From Janthinobacterium sp. 17J80-10 (GTDB lineage: Bacteria; Pseudomonadota; Gammaproteobacteria; Burkholderiales; Burkholderiaceae_D): a stretch of DNA of 64,000 bases. A model generated the notes under the pieces. That model searched no databases, was not told where the DNA came from, and worked only from the letters and a program-made list of their open reading frames with translations. The translations under genes were made by a program, and so were the position numbers. Within the stretch, counting starts at the first letter, position 1; each line of letters opens with the position of its first letter. The DNA lies in the NCBI RefSeq assembly GCF_004114795.1, contig NZ_CP035311.1, positions 62,001 to 126,000 of the forward strand. Reading direction: 5' to 3'. Positions 39,547-50,042 of this stretch are shown here, in pieces.

Positions 39547-40176
39547 TCAGGTGCCCGGCGGCAGGCCGTCGAAGAACTCGACCAGGCCTGTTTCCAGGGA
39601 ATACTCGGCGCCCACCACCCGCAAGCCTTCTTTCTGGATCAACTGCTCGATGACTTCCGAGCCGTGCCGCAGCTGGTTGGCCGAGGCGCGGATGTTGGCG
39701 CGCACGGCCTGGTGCACCAGGGCGTCGTGATCGTGCCGCAACTCCGTCGCCAGCAAGCCTTCCACTGAAGGCCGCACGCGGTCGACAATGGAATGCAGGT
39801 TGCGCGACTGGTTTTCGCTTGGCCTTTGCAATTCCTCCAGGGTAGCGGTGATGGCGCCACAGCTCGAATGGCCGAGCACGACGACCAGGCGCGTATGAAA
39901 ACGCTCGGCAGCAAATTCGACGCTGCCGACCTGCGATGGCGCGACAATATTACCCGCCACGCGGATGACGAACAGGTCGCCCAGGCCCTGGTCAAAAACG
40001 ATTTCGGCGGGCACCCGTGAATCGGAACAGCCAAGGATGATGGCAAAGGGCTCCTGCCCTTCCGTCAGTGCGGTGCGGCGCGCATGGCTAGTGAGCGCAT
40101 CGCTGTTTTTCGCATCCGAAACGAAGCGTAGATTACCTTCGCGTAGACGCTGCAATGCTTCTAGTGCTGAAATCAT
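39547..40176 (-). CDS. Beta-carbonic anhydrase
   Basis: The start at 40176 follows AAGGAGGGAACCAAC, giving 209 residues. The zinc ligands of beta-class enzymes are visible: Cys and the Asp-Arg dyad in ILGCSDSRVPAE (near 47), then His and Cys in LGHSSCGAI (near 97-100). It interconverts CO2 and bicarbonate. It starts 20 bases after the bioB stop, so it is probably the last gene of the biotin operon, where it could supply bicarbonate for biotin-dependent carboxylases. Confidence 0.9.
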   Translation of the reverse strand: MISALEALQRLREGNLRFVSDAKNSDALTSHARRTALTEGQEPFAIILGCSDSRVPAEIVFDQGLGDLFVIRVAGNIVAPSQVGSVEFAAERFHTRLVVVLGHSSCGAITATLEELQRPSENQSRNLHSIVDRVRPSVEGLLATELRHDHDALVHQAVRANIRASANQLRHGSEVIEQLIQKEGLRVVGAEYSLETGLVEFFDGLPPGT

Positions 40177-40195
40177 GTTGGTTCCCTCCTTCGCC

Positions 40196-41221
40196 TTAAC
40201 CGTCAATTTCGCAGCGCGCATCCACGGCGGTGCCGCGCGCGGTCATGCCGAGCTTTTCCAGCAGGGCGCGGTCGGCGTCGATTTCCGGGTTGCCCGTGGT
40301 GAGCAGCTTTTCGCCATAGAAGATCGAATTGGCGCCCGCCACGAAGCACAAGGCCTGCACCGTCTCGCCCATCTGTCGGCGCCCTGCCGACAGGCGCACC
40401 CGCGCTTTGGGCATGGTGATCCTGGCCACCGCCACCGTGCGCACGAATTCCAGCGGGTCGATCGGCTCGGTGCCGTACAAGGGCGTGCCTTCCACCTGCA
40501 CCAGGTTATTCACCGGCACGGACTCCGGGTACGGGTCCATGTTGGCCAGCTGCGCAATCAGGCCGGCGCGCTGCAGGCGCGATTCGCCCATGCCGACGAT
40601 GCCGCCGCTGCACACCTTGATGCCGGCGCCGCGCACCCGCCCCAGGGTATCCAGGCGGTCCTGGTATTCACGGGTGGAAATGACGTCGCCATAGAATTCC
40701 GGCGCCGTGTCGAGGTTGTGGTTGTAATAATCCAGGCCGGCGGCGCGCAGGCGCTCGGCTTGGCCCTGCCCCAGCATGCCCAGCGTGACGCAGGTTTCGA
40801 GCCCCAGGGCTTTGACTTCGCGCACCATTTCCTCGACCTTCACCAGGTCGCGGTCTTTCGGCTCGCGCCAGGCCGCGCCCATGCAGAAGCGGTTGGCGCC
40901 ATGGGCCTTGGCTTCGCGCGCTGCCTTGAGCACGGTGTCCAGCGGCAGGATCTTTTCAGCCACCACGCCGGTATCGTAGCGCGCTGCCTGCGGACAATAG
41001 CCGCAATCTTCGGAGCAGCCGCCGGTCTTGATCGACATGAGCGTGGCCAGCTCGACTTCGGCCGGGTTGAAGTATTCGCGGTGCGCCTGCTGGGCGCGGT
41101 AGAGCAATTCCGTGAAGGGCAGCTCGAACAGGGCGACGATGGCGTCCACCGGCCACTTGTCGGCCACGACGGGCGCAACGGGTGCAGGGGCAGTCTGGAA
41201 TACGAGGGGTTGCGATGACAT
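40196..41221 (-). CDS. bioB: Biotin synthase BioB
   Basis: A 341-residue radical SAM enzyme that inserts sulfur into dethiobiotin. The cluster motif CSEDCGYC lies within [19 protein letters not shown] (about residues 65-80), and [19 protein letters not shown] and [11 protein letters not shown] are typical of BioB. ATG 41221 is preceded by AAGGA. It lies 31 bases after bioD and 20 bases before the carbonic anhydrase gene. Confidence 0.97.
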   Translation of the reverse strand: MSSQPLVFQTAPAPVAPVVADKWPVDAIVALFELPFTELLYRAQQAHREYFNPAEVELATLMSIKTGGCSEDCGYCPQAARYDTGVVAEKILPLDTVLKAAREAKAHGANRFCMGAAWREPKDRDLVKVEEMVREVKALGLETCVTLGMLGQGQAERLRAAGLDYYNHNLDTAPEFYGDVISTREYQDRLDTLGRVRGAGIKVCSGGIVGMGESRLQRAGLIAQLANMDPYPESVPVNNLVQVEGTPLYGTEPIDPLEFVRTVAVARITMPKARVRLSAGRRQMGETVQALCFVAGANSIFYGEKLLTTGNPEIDADRALLEKLGMTARGTAVDARCEIDG

Positions 41222-41252
41222 AAAAATCCTTTTCAAACAATTTCGTGCAAAT

Positions 41253-41975
41253 TCATTGGCTCGGGTTGCGCCGGACCGCGGCCACCGGCCAGCCTGGCAG
41301 GCTGGAAAAATCCAGGTGCGACGCGGCAGCTGCCGGCAATGCCGCAGGCAGGCGCGGCACGCAACCCAGCAGGGGCGCCTGCAGGCGTGCGCTCAGAGTT
41401 TCAACATTGGCAATGCCATGCTGCATGCCGAGATCGACCACGTTGCCGACCCAACCGACCAGCTTCAGGCCGCGGGCGGCAATCGCCTCGGCGCTCAGCA
41501 GCGCATGGTTGATGCATCCCAGGCGCAAACCCACCACCATGACGACCGGCAGGGCAAGCTGTTGCGCCAGGTCGGCGGTGTCGAAAGTGGCGTTCAGCGG
41601 CACGCGAAAGCCGCCCACCCCTTCCACCACCACCGCGTCAGCCATCGCGGCCACGCGATCATAGCAGGCCTGGATGTGCTGCGGGTTGATTTCAATGCCT
41701 TCCAGGGCAGCGGCAATATGCGGCGAAGCCGGTTCGCGCAGCAGGTAGGGCGTTGTCAGTTCCGCAGGAAGCGCCACCGAGGCCGCCGCCGCCAGGGCAT
41801 CGGCGTCGCCATTGTGCAGGACGCCGTCGCGCAGCACCGCGCCGGCCGCCACCGGCTTCATGCCGGCGGCGCGGATGCCGCTTTCCGCCAGCACGTGCAG
41901 CATGGCCGCCGACACCAGCGTCTTGCCGATATCGGTATCGGTGCCAGTGATGAAATATGCGCAAGTTGCCGTCAT
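41253..41975 (-). CDS. bioD: Dethiobiotin synthetase BioD
   Basis: A 240-residue ATP-dependent carboxylase that closes the ureido ring of biotin. The P-loop is [18 protein letters not shown] at the N terminus. [13 protein letters not shown] and [20 protein letters not shown] are the Mg/ATP and nucleobase regions. It lies 21 bases after bioF in the operon. It consumes CO2, which gives the carbonic anhydrase gene downstream a second possible relevance. Confidence 0.96.
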   Translation of the reverse strand: MTATCAYFITGTDTDIGKTLVSAAMLHVLAESGIRAAGMKPVAAGAVLRDGVLHNGDADALAAAASVALPAELTTPYLLREPASPHIAAALEGIEINPQHIQACYDRVAAMADAVVVEGVGGFRVPLNATFDTADLAQQLALPVVMVVGLRLGCINHALLSAEAIAARGLKLVGWVGNVVDLGMQHGIANVETLSARLQAPLLGCVPRLPAALPAAAASHLDFSSLPGWPVAAVRRNPSQ

Positions 41976-41996
41976 TGTCAGGCTCCAGTCTGTTGG

Positions 41997-43178
41997 TTAG
42001 TTTGCTGCTTCCAATGCATTCAGGGCGCGCACCAGTTGCGCCACCTGTTCGGCCGTATGCGACGCCGACAGCGTCACGCGCAGGCGCGCCGTGCCCGCCG
42101 GCACAGTCGGCGGGCGGATCGCCGGCACCCACAAGCCTTGTGCGTACAGGGCCGCGGCTGCATCCAGCGCTTCCTGGTTGGCGCCGATCACGATTGGCTG
42201 GATCGCCGTGATCGATGGCAGGCGGCGCCAGCGCGCCAGCTGCAGATCGGCGTCCAGCTGGCCGACCAGCATGCGCAACTGCGTTCTGCGGGCATCCCCT
42301 TCGCGGCCTGCAATGATGTCCAGGCTTGCCAGCAAGGCATGCGCCAGTGCCGGCGCGGCGGCGGTGGTGTAGATGTAGGGCCGCGCGCGCTGCACCAGCC
42401 ATTCGATCACGGTCTCATGCGCGGCGACGAAGGCGCCGCCGACGCCGGCAGCCTTGCCGAGCGTGCCCATGTAGACCAGGTTGGGCGAGCTCAGGCCGAA
42501 ATGCTCGAGTGCGCCGCGGCCGTGTTCGCCCAGCACGCCGAAACCGTGGGCATCGTCCACCACCAGCCAGGCGTCATGGCGCTCGCACAGGGCCAGCAGT
42601 TGCGGCAGCGGCGCAATATTGCCATCCATGCTGAAGACGCTGTCGGTCACCACCAGCTTGGCGGTAGCCGTGCTGGCGGCCAGCAGCTTTTCCAGCGCGG
42701 CGAGATCGCCATGCGGATAGACCTCGACCTGCGCGCGCGCCAGGCGGCAGCCGTCAATGAGCGACGCGTGGTTCAGGCTTTCGGAAAAAATCACGGCATC
42801 GGCGCCGCCCAGCGCGGAAAGCAGCGCCAGGTTGGCCATGTAGCCGGTGCAGAAATACAGGGCGCGCGGCTGCTGCAGATGCGGCGCCATGAATTGCGCC
42901 AGCTTGTCTTCCAGCTCGGCATGGGCGCGGCTGTGGCCACTGACCAGGTGCGAGGCACCGCTGCCGGCGCCATACAGGCCCGCCCCCTCGCGCAAGGCTT
43001 CGACCACTTGCGGGTGGGCCGCAAGTCCCAGGTAATCGTTGCTGCAGAACGCCAGCATGTCGCGGCCATCGACGGTGACGCGCGGCGCGCACGGCGAGTC
43101 GGCAGTACGGCGGCGGCGCTGCAGGCTTTGCGCCTGCAACTGGTCCAGTTGCCGCTGCAGATCGTCGAGGAGTTTCAT
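41997..43178 (-). CDS. bioF: 8-amino-7-oxononanoate synthase BioF
   Basis: A 393-residue PLP enzyme of the alpha-oxoamine synthase family that joins pimeloyl thioester and alanine. [18 protein letters not shown] is the family N-terminal motif. [17 protein letters not shown] holds the PLP aspartate, and the Schiff-base Lys is in [15 protein letters not shown] (near residue 240). Its start overlaps the bioA stop by 4 bases (ATGA), so the two are translationally coupled. Confidence 0.96.
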   Translation of the reverse strand: MKLLDDLQRQLDQLQAQSLQRRRRTADSPCAPRVTVDGRDMLAFCSNDYLGLAAHPQVVEALREGAGLYGAGSGASHLVSGHSRAHAELEDKLAQFMAPHLQQPRALYFCTGYMANLALLSALGGADAVIFSESLNHASLIDGCRLARAQVEVYPHGDLAALEKLLAASTATAKLVVTDSVFSMDGNIAPLPQLLALCERHDAWLVVDDAHGFGVLGEHGRGALEHFGLSSPNLVYMGTLGKAAGVGGAFVAAHETVIEWLVQRARPYIYTTAAAPALAHALLASLDIIAGREGDARRTQLRMLVGQLDADLQLARWRRLPSITAIQPIVIGANQEALDAAAALYAQGLWVPAIRPPTVPAGTARLRVTLSASHTAEQVAQLVRALNALEAAN

Positions 43179-44524
43179 CCCTTCAATACCTTTTCAAAGA
43201 CGGTGTGCATGCGGCCGGCCAGCAAGGCAATTTCCTCGTGATCGAGGATATACGGCGGCATCAGGTAGACGGTGGTGCCGATCGGCCGCAGCAGCAATTC
43301 ATGCTCCAGCGCCGTCGTGAAAAAGCGCCGCGAAAAAGTCTGCGCCTGCTGCGGATCATCGATGACTGCATCGAAGGCCCAGATCATGCCGCGCTGGCGG
43401 AAGTGCCGCACCCGCTCATGCTGCGCCAGCGGCGCCAGCGCATCGGTGATGCGCGCAGCCTTGTCGCGGTTGCTGTTGATAACGTCGTCTTCCTCGAAAA
43501 TCGCCAAGGTCGCCAGCGCTGCACGGCAAGCCAGCGGGTTGCCGGTAAACGAATGCGAATGCAGAAAGCCGCGCGCAACATCGCGGTCGTAAAAGGCCTG
43601 GTAGACGGCATCGGTGGTCATCACCAGCGACAGCGGCAGGTAACCGCCGCTGATGCCCTTGGACAAACAGACGAAGTCGGGCCAGATGCCGGCCTGTTCG
43701 CAGGCAAAGAAGGTGCCAGTGCGGCCATTGCCGACCGCAATCTCGTCGGCGATCATGTGCACGCCGTAGCGGTCGCACAGCGCGCGCACCTGCTTGAGGT
43801 ACACCGGGTCGTGCATGGCCATGCCGGTTGCGCACTGCACCAGCGGCTCGACGATCACCGCGGCGATATGCCCGGCGCGTTCGGCCAGCAGTTTTTCCAG
43901 CTCGGCGGCGGCGCGCAGCGCCACGTCGGCTGCCGACTCGCCCTCGCGCGCGCCGCGCGCATCGGGGCTGGCGATGACGTGCACCTGCTGCAGCAGGCTG
44001 CCGTAAGCTTCGCGAAACAGCGGCACGTCGGTGACGGCCAGTGCGCCAAGCGTCTCGCCGTGGTAGCTGTTCTTGAGGCAGACGAATTCGCGCTTGTCGG
44101 GCAAGCCGCCGTTGCGCCAGGCGTGCACGCTCATCTTCAAGGCGATCTCGACGGCGGAAGCGCCGTCGGAAGCGTAGAAGCAATGCCCGAGGGCGTGGCC
44201 GGTAAGTGCGCCCAGTTTCTCTGAAAGTGCGATCACCGGCTCGTGCGTGAAACCGGCCAGCATCGCGTGTTCAAGGCGGTCGAGCTGGTCTTTCAGCGCG
44301 GCATTGATGCGCGGGTTGGCATGGCCAAAGAGATTCACCCACCAGGAACTGATGGCGTCCAGGTAGCGCCTGCCGTCGGCGTCATACAGCCAGGCGCCGC
44401 GCCCGTGGGAAACCGGCACCAGCGGCACGCTTTCGTGGTGCTGCATTTGCGTGCAGGGGTGCCAGACGCTTTTCAGGCTGCGGGCGATCCAGTCGCTTTG
44501 TCCATTTTGTCGGCTGTGTTCCAA
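43175..44524 (-). CDS. bioA: Adenosylmethionine-8-amino-7-oxononanoate aminotransferase BioA
   Basis: A 449-residue class III PLP aminotransferase using SAM as amino donor. [19 protein letters not shown] and [20 protein letters not shown] are the BioA N-terminal signatures. [20 protein letters not shown] follows, and the PLP Lys is in [16 protein letters not shown] (near 287). Its first 52 bases overlap the 3' end of the enoyl-CoA hydratase gene, an unusually long overlap. No later Met would restore the conserved N terminus, so this start is likely. Confidence 0.95.
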   Translation of the reverse strand: MEHSRQNGQSDWIARSLKSVWHPCTQMQHHESVPLVPVSHGRGAWLYDADGRRYLDAISSWWVNLFGHANPRINAALKDQLDRLEHAMLAGFTHEPVIALSEKLGALTGHALGHCFYASDGASAVEIALKMSVHAWRNGGLPDKREFVCLKNSYHGETLGALAVTDVPLFREAYGSLLQQVHVIASPDARGAREGESAADVALRAAAELEKLLAERAGHIAAVIVEPLVQCATGMAMHDPVYLKQVRALCDRYGVHMIADEIAVGNGRTGTFFACEQAGIWPDFVCLSKGISGGYLPLSLVMTTDAVYQAFYDRDVARGFLHSHSFTGNPLACRAALATLAIFEEDDVINSNRDKAARITDALAPLAQHERVRHFRQRGMIWAFDAVIDDPQQAQTFSRRFFTTALEHELLLRPIGTTVYLMPPYILDHEEIALLAGRMHTVFEKVLKG

Positions 44525-45162
44525 ATACGTTCTCCAAAAACTTTCTTGTTGTTGGCCTGCAGCAGGGCTGCGACGATCGCATCGGTGCGCTCGTGCAGCG
44601 CATCGGCAGCCACGGCCTCGTGCACCAGGCCGATCTGTTTGGCTTCAAAGGCGGACAATCGTTCCGCCGTCAGCAGGTAGCGGCGCGCTGCGCGCGCACC
44701 CGCGGCTTGCTCCAGCCAGGGAATATATGCCGTCAGCGCTGCATCGGCTTGCGCCTCGGGCAGGCAGAAACCCGCATGGCCCGCTGCCAGGGCAATATCG
44801 CAGGCAGCGACAAGACCTGCACCAGCGCCTTGGCAATCGCCCTGAACCCTGGCCACCACCGGCGCGGGCAAGGCCTGCATCGTTTGCAGCAAGCCTGCCA
44901 AATCCGCATCGGCGCGGCGCCAGGCGGGCGGACTGGCTGCCAGTTCGCCACGCCAGTCCAGCGCGCTGCCCACGCAAAATTGCGGACCACGCGCGGCCAG
45001 CACGACTGCGCGCAGCTGCGCCAGGTTCGCAAGGCCGGCAAACGCTGCAGCCAATTCTTCCAGCATGACGGCATCGAGCGCATTGCCGTGCCCCGGACGG
45101 TTCAGCCAGATTGTGGCGAGCATGCCGCCGCCATGATCAATTTCCAGTGTGCGGTAGTTCAT
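44473..45162 (-). CDS. Enoyl-CoA hydratase/isomerase family protein (methylglutaconyl-CoA hydratase-like)
   Basis: The start at 45162 gives 229 residues, about 30 fewer than usual for the crotonase family. LAARGPQFCVGSALDWRGEL is the oxyanion region. GDCQGAGAGLVAACDIALAA lacks the first catalytic Glu seen in standard enoyl-CoA hydratase, as in LiuC/AUH-type members, while the second Glu is kept in CLPEAQADAAL. The function is therefore uncertain. The gene's last 52 bases overlap bioA, and it starts 8 bases after the ychJ-like stop, so it sits inside the biotin operon. Confidence 0.82.
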   Translation of the reverse strand: MNYRTLEIDHGGGMLATIWLNRPGHGNALDAVMLEELAAAFAGLANLAQLRAVVLAARGPQFCVGSALDWRGELAASPPAWRRADADLAGLLQTMQALPAPVVARVQGDCQGAGAGLVAACDIALAAGHAGFCLPEAQADAALTAYIPWLEQAAGARAARRYLLTAERLSAFEAKQIGLVHEAVAADALHERTDAIVAALLQANNKKVFGERIWNTADKMDKATGSPAA

Positions 45163-45169
45163 GTGACCT

Positions 45170-45583
45170 TCATGTCCTGCCCGCCGGGAAGCTGCCATCG
45201 AGGTAATACCAGCGCCCTTCCTCGCGCACGAAGCGGCTGACTTCGTGCATGCGCTGGGCGCGCCCGCCGACCTTGTAGCGGGCAACGAATTCTACCGTGC
45301 CCTCGTCGCCGGCTGCCGCATGCCGGCGCACTTCCAGCCCCAGCCAGGTCATGCCGGGCTCGGTAGAGACCAGCGGCCCGGCCGGCAAGGTACGCGGATA
45401 CCAGGTGGCGCGCACATAGGCTTCATTGCCCAGGGTATAGGCGGTATAGCGCGAGCGCATCAATTCTTCCGGAGTGTGCGGGAGCTGCTGCTGTCCGATG
45501 AAGCGGCCGCAGCACGCCGCGTACGCGTGACCGCCGCAGGGACATGCCTGTGCGGCGGCGGACTGCGGCCTGTTTTTGCCCAT
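45170..45583 (-). CDS. YchJ family (UPF0225) protein with SEC-C motif
   Basis: A 137-residue protein. The N terminus carries a cysteine-rich zinc-binding SEC-C motif (QACPCGGHAYAACCGRF), then LPHTPEELMRSRYTAYTLGN, which is the YchJ signature, and the core GTVEFVARYKVGG and WYYLDGSFPAG. The family is widespread but has no defined role. It is the first gene of the likely minus-strand transcript leading to the biotin genes. Confidence 0.88.
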   Translation of the reverse strand: MGKNRPQSAAAQACPCGGHAYAACCGRFIGQQQLPHTPEELMRSRYTAYTLGNEAYVRATWYPRTLPAGPLVSTEPGMTWLGLEVRRHAAAGDEGTVEFVARYKVGGRAQRMHEVSRFVREEGRWYYLDGSFPAGRT

Positions 45584-45673
45584 GTTCGTGCGTCAGAATG
45601 AAGTCCGGCGAGCGCGCTGCGTACAATGTCCGGCAACACGCTCGCCGATCGGGCTGCCTTGGCAGCCCGTGGA

Positions 45674-46870
45674 TTACACCAGTTCGATGGCCATGGCGGT
45701 GCCTTCGCCGCCGCCGATGCAAAGCGAGGCCACGCCGCGCTTGCCGCCGGTGCGCTGCAGGGCGCCGATCAGGGTGACGATGATGCGCGCGCCGGACGCG
45801 CCGATCGGGTGGCCCAGAGCGCAGGCGCCGCCGTGGACGTTGACCTTTTCGTGCGGAATGTTGTGTTCATTCATGGCTGCCATCGGCACGGCGGCGAATG
45901 CTTCATTGATTTCGAACAGGTCGACGTCGGCGGTGGTCCAGCCCACTTTCTTGTACAGGTTGGCAATGGCGCCCACCGGTGCGGTGGTGAACCATTCCGG
46001 CTCTTGCGAGTGGCGAGCATGGCCGAGGATCTTCGCAATCGGCTTGCAGCCGAGTTTCTTCGCGGTCGATTCGCGCATCAGCACCAGGGCGGCGGCGCCA
46101 TCGTTGATCGACGACGACGACGCGGCGGTGATGGTGCCGTCTTTCTTGAACGCCGGCTTCAGGCTGGAAATCTTGTCGAGCTTGGCTTTGAGCGGGCCTT
46201 CATCCTTGTCGATGACGACATCGCCGCCGCGGCCCTTGACCGTGACCGGGGCGATTTCGCCGGCGAACCAGCCATTGGCGGTGGCTGCCTGGGCACGCTT
46301 GACCGATTCAATGGCGAAGGCATCCTGGTCGGCACGGGTGAAGCCGTACTTGGCGGCGCAATCCTCGCCGAAGGTGCCCATGGAACGGCCGGCACCGCTG
46401 GCGTCGCGCGCATAGGCGTCTTCGAGGCCGTCATACATCATGTGGTCAAACATCATGCCGTGGCCGATGCGGTAGCCGCCGCGCGCCTTCGGGATCAGGT
46501 AAGGGGCATTGGTCATGGATTCCATGCCGCCGGTCACCACCACATCATTGGTGCCGGCAATGATGGAGTCGTAACCATACATCGTGGCCTGCATGGCCGC
46601 GCCACACATCTTGGAGAGGGTGACAGCGCCGGTCGAGGTCGGCAGGCCGGCCTTGATCATGGCCTGGCGCGCTGGCGCCTGGCCCTGTCCTGCCATCAGG
46701 CAATTACCGAAAATGACATCCTGCACCTGCTCGGGTGCCAGGCCGGCGCGCTCGACGGCGGCACGGATGGCAACGGCGCCCAGGTCATTGGCCGACAGCG
46801 AAGAAAAATCGCCCTGGAATGCACCCATGGGGGTACGGGCAGCGCCAACAATAACGATCGGATCTTGCAT
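45674..46870 (-). CDS. Acetyl-CoA C-acetyltransferase (thiolase)
   Basis: A 398-residue thiolase. The acylated Cys is in TLSKMCGAAMQATMYG (near 88). The second half has EAFAAVPMAAMNEH, the His motif in VHGGACALGHPIGASGARI, and the proton-exchange Cys in ASLCIGGGEGTAMAIE. It condenses two acetyl-CoA, or cleaves 3-ketoacyl-CoA. It starts 36 bases after the aceK stop on the same strand. Paralogues for PHA synthesis or degradation cannot be told apart here. Confidence 0.93.
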   Translation of the reverse strand: MQDPIVIVGAARTPMGAFQGDFSSLSANDLGAVAIRAAVERAGLAPEQVQDVIFGNCLMAGQGQAPARQAMIKAGLPTSTGAVTLSKMCGAAMQATMYGYDSIIAGTNDVVVTGGMESMTNAPYLIPKARGGYRIGHGMMFDHMMYDGLEDAYARDASGAGRSMGTFGEDCAAKYGFTRADQDAFAIESVKRAQAATANGWFAGEIAPVTVKGRGGDVVIDKDEGPLKAKLDKISSLKPAFKKDGTITAASSSSINDGAAALVLMRESTAKKLGCKPIAKILGHARHSQEPEWFTTAPVGAIANLYKKVGWTTADVDLFEINEAFAAVPMAAMNEHNIPHEKVNVHGGACALGHPIGASGARIIVTLIGALQRTGGKRGVASLCIGGGEGTAMAIELV

Positions 46871-46906
46871 GGTGGTCTCTCCAAGTTGTAATGCAATAAA
46901 AAATTT

Positions 46907-48703
46907 TTACGCTGCGCGCGGGGATGGGTCAGCCATAACCCCCTGGAAACAAAAGCGCATTTCCTGCGGATACGGAAATACATCCTCGATATAGCCCTGC
47001 ATTATCCGCTGTTTTCGGTTTTCCCAGAATTCCGGCGTCAGTAAATCGGCATGGTGCTTGAGAAAATATTTACGCACGTTAGGGTTGCCAAGAAGGAAAG
47101 TTTCAAACTGTTCCGGGAACACGTCATGCTTGCCGACCGGGTACCAGGGCTCGGCCGCCATTTCATCCTCTTCATTGCGCGGTGCCGGAATGGCGCGGAA
47201 ATTACAATCGGTAATGTATTCGATTTCATCGTAATCGTAGAACACCACGCGACCATGCTTGGTCACGCCAAAATTCTTGTACAGCATGTCGCCCGGGAAG
47301 ATATTGGCGCCGACCAGGTCCTTGATGGCATTGCCGTATTCCTTGATGCCATGTTCCAGCGCTTCCTCGTCGCCGCGCTGCTCGGCCTTGGTCAGCCAGA
47401 TATTCAGCGGCACCATGCGGCGTTCGATATACAGATGGCGGATGACGATCTGGTCGTCTTCTTCCTCGACCAGCGACGGCGCCACCTGCTTCAGCTCGGC
47501 CAGCAAGTCTTCTGAAAAGCGGCTGCGCGGAAACGCCACGTGGGAAAACTCCAGCGTATCGGCCATGCGGCCGACGCGGTCATGGTTTTTCACCAGCAGG
47601 TATTTTTCCGCGACCAGCGCCGGCGTGGTTTCCTTGGGCGGCGGGAAGGAATCTTTGATCAGCTTGAATACGTAGGGGAACGACGGCAGTTCGAACACCA
47701 CCATCACCAGGCCGCGGATGCCGGGCGAGGCCTGGAAGCGGTCGGAGGAATGATGCAGGTGATGCAGGAAGTCGCGATAGAACAAGCCCTTGCCGAGCTT
47801 TTGCAAGCCGAGGATGGTGTAGATCTCGCTCCTGGGCTTGTACGGCATCATGCTGCGCAAGAAATGCACATAGGCTGACGGCACTTCCATGTCGACCATG
47901 AAGTAGGCACGGGTAAAGGAAAACAGCACCGTGATCAGGGCCGGGTCGAAAATGACGGTATCGAGCAGCAGCTTGCCCTTGCGGTTTTGCAGGATCGGGA
48001 TGACGAAGGGGTAGATGCGGTTGCCGTTGATGCCCTTGCCGACAATGTAGGCCCCCTTGTTCCGGTAAAACAGGCTGGCCAGCACCTGGATCTGGTAGTT
48101 GGCTTCCCGCTCGACATGGCCGAACGCTTGCTCCATGCGACCTTCGACGTAAGCGATGTCGCGGTCGAGGTCGACGAATTCCGACTTCAGCTGGAAATTG
48201 GTGATGACGCGCTTCCAGGCATGGTGCATGCCTTCGCGCGCCGGGTAATACACGCGGTAGGTCGGCAAGCCTTCGACCGGCTCGATATACTCCGTGGACA
48301 CCGCCGGCCGCACGAAAATGAAATCGTTGTGGAAATAGGTGCGGTGCAGGATGCTGCAGCAAACCGAATTGAAAAAGATTTCTGCCAGTTCCGGCTGCTT
48401 GTGGTTGATCAAAAGACCAATGTAGTGCAGCTTGACCTCGCGCCAGACTTCGTCGGACAGGTCTTCCTCGGCATATTCATCCTCGAGGATTTGCACGCAT
48501 TCCTGCACCCGCTTGTCGTAATAGGCAATGCGTTCGCGCGCGGTGCGCTGGGCATTGAGCCAGTCGCTGCTTTCGAAAAAGCCTTTGGCTTGCTGGCTGA
48601 CCTGGCGAAACAGCCGGTAATGCTTGTCGAAACCGTCAAGGATGGTGCGGGCGATATCGAAAGCGATCTGCGACGACAGCAGTTTGGGGAAATCGGGTTG
48701 CAT
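46907..48703 (-). CDS. aceK: Isocitrate dehydrogenase kinase/phosphatase AceK
   Basis: A 598-residue cytoplasmic enzyme that phosphorylates and dephosphorylates isocitrate dehydrogenase to switch carbon between the TCA cycle and glyoxylate bypass. The kinase-like C-terminal half includes [20 protein letters not shown] (near 480-500), with the conserved acidic residues, and [20 protein letters not shown]. The N-terminal regulatory half carries [20 protein letters not shown]. The glyoxylate genes aceA and aceB are not next to it, unlike in enterobacteria. It may be co-transcribed with the thiolase. Confidence 0.96.
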   Translation of the reverse strand: MQPDFPKLLSSQIAFDIARTILDGFDKHYRLFRQVSQQAKGFFESSDWLNAQRTARERIAYYDKRVQECVQILEDEYAEEDLSDEVWREVKLHYIGLLINHKQPELAEIFFNSVCCSILHRTYFHNDFIFVRPAVSTEYIEPVEGLPTYRVYYPAREGMHHAWKRVITNFQLKSEFVDLDRDIAYVEGRMEQAFGHVEREANYQIQVLASLFYRNKGAYIVGKGINGNRIYPFVIPILQNRKGKLLLDTVIFDPALITVLFSFTRAYFMVDMEVPSAYVHFLRSMMPYKPRSEIYTILGLQKLGKGLFYRDFLHHLHHSSDRFQASPGIRGLVMVVFELPSFPYVFKLIKDSFPPPKETTPALVAEKYLLVKNHDRVGRMADTLEFSHVAFPRSRFSEDLLAELKQVAPSLVEEEDDQIVIRHLYIERRMVPLNIWLTKAEQRGDEEALEHGIKEYGNAIKDLVGANIFPGDMLYKNFGVTKHGRVVFYDYDEIEYITDCNFRAIPAPRNEEDEMAAEPWYPVGKHDVFPEQFETFLLGNPNVRKYFLKHHADLLTPEFWENRKQRIMQGYIEDVFPYPQEMRFCFQGVMADPSPRAA

Positions 48704-48956
48704 CTGACTCTTTACACGAGGGCCGGGGCCACTAGTTTAACCAATTCTGCCTGGCACGAGCATGTTTGCCGCAACCAGCCGCGTGGGCCCGCAGACGGCA
48801 AGCGGGCCGGGCCGGCACTGCAGCGTCTGGCGATTGCGCTTAAAATTCAGGAGAAGCCACCCATTGTAGGCGCGCGCGAAGCAAAAGAAAATGCGCCACC
48901 ATTGCGTTTATTGCAACAACCCTCTTTCCAGACGCCGCACGGCCTCTCTTCTCTTC

Positions 48957-50042
48957 ATGACGACACTTGAATCGCAACTCGATTATCCCTTTGGCGACAC
49001 CCTGCCGGCGCCGGGCGCGCCTTTGCAAGTCGCTCCCGGCGTGTACTGGCTGCGCATGGGCCTGCCCTTTGCCCTGAACCATATCAACCTGTGGCTGCTG
49101 GAAGATGAAATCGACACTGACGGCAGCAGCGTCAAAGGCTGGACCATCATCGACTGCGGCATCGCCGACGATGCCACGCGCGCATCCTGGGAGGTGGTAT
49201 TCGCTAACCACTTGCGCGGCTTGCCGGTCTTGCAGGTCATTGCCACCCATTGCCATCCTGACCATGTCGGCCTGGCCGACTGGCTGTGCCGGCGCTGGCA
49301 GGCGCCGCTGTTGATGAGCGCCGGCGAATACGCGTTTGCGCGCATGATGGCTGCCGCCATGCCCGGCATCGACGGGGCGTCGATGTTCCCGCATTTTCGC
49401 CAGCACGGCCTGGGCGACCACGGCATGGAGGCGCAACTGGAAGGGCGGCGCAGCTATTATCCCGCGCTGGTGCCTGCCGTGCCGCACGCCTTCAGGCGCC
49501 TGCAGGATGGCCAGGCGCTGACGATCGGCGGGCGCACATGGCGCGTGATTACCGGCTTCGGCCACTCGCCGGAACACGTTGCGCTCAGCTGCGCCGACGA
49601 TGGCCTGCTGATTTCCGGCGACATGGTCTTGCCGCGCATTTCCACCAACGTCTCGGTATTTGCCATCGAACCGGAAAGCAACCCGGTCCAGCTCTACGTC
49701 GATTCGCTGGGCAAGTACGCCCATCTGGCCGCCGACACGCTGGTGCTGCCGTCGCATGGCAAGCCCTTCCGCGGCTTACACGCGCGCATCGGGCAACTGT
49801 GCGACCATCATGCGGCGCGCCTGGAAGAAGTGCTGGACGCCTGCAGCGAACCGCGTTCGGCCGCCGACATCGTGCCGATCATGTTCCGGCGTCCGCTGGA
49901 TGCGCACCAGCTGAGCTTCGCCCTCGGCGAGGCGCTGGCGCATCTGCACCAGCTATGGCTTTCGCGCCGCGTGCGGCGCCTGCAGCATGCCGACGGCGTC
50001 TTCCGCTTTCAGCGCACTGAAGCGGCAACGGACAATTTGTAA
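48957..50042 (+). CDS. Metallo-beta-lactamase-fold hydrolase
   Basis: The start at 48957 gives 361 residues. The metal site is THCHPDHVGLADWLCRRW (near 98-103; Cys stands between the two His residues of the HxHxDH motif). GFGHSPEHVALSC, SGDMVLPRIS and LPSHGKPFRGLH are the later metal-binding segments. The C-terminal 80 residues are helical (MFRRPLDAHQLSFALGEAL), as in glyoxalase-like and LACTB2-like members. The substrate is unknown. Confidence 0.88.
   Translation: MTTLESQLDYPFGDTLPAPGAPLQVAPGVYWLRMGLPFALNHINLWLLEDEIDTDGSSVKGWTIIDCGIADDATRASWEVVFANHLRGLPVLQVIATHCHPDHVGLADWLCRRWQAPLLMSAGEYAFARMMAAAMPGIDGASMFPHFRQHGLGDHGMEAQLEGRRSYYPALVPAVPHAFRRLQDGQALTIGGRTWRVITGFGHSPEHVALSCADDGLLISGDMVLPRISTNVSVFAIEPESNPVQLYVDSLGKYAHLAADTLVLPSHGKPFRGLHARIGQLCDHHAARLEEVLDACSEPRSAADIVPIMFRRPLDAHQLSFALGEALAHLHQLWLSRRVRRLQHADGVFRFQRTEAATDNL

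Noticed and set aside
41112-43241. Open frame of 709 codons antisense to bioB, bioD and bioF
   Set aside because: Three recognised biotin genes occupy the other strand; this is a mirror frame caused by high GC.
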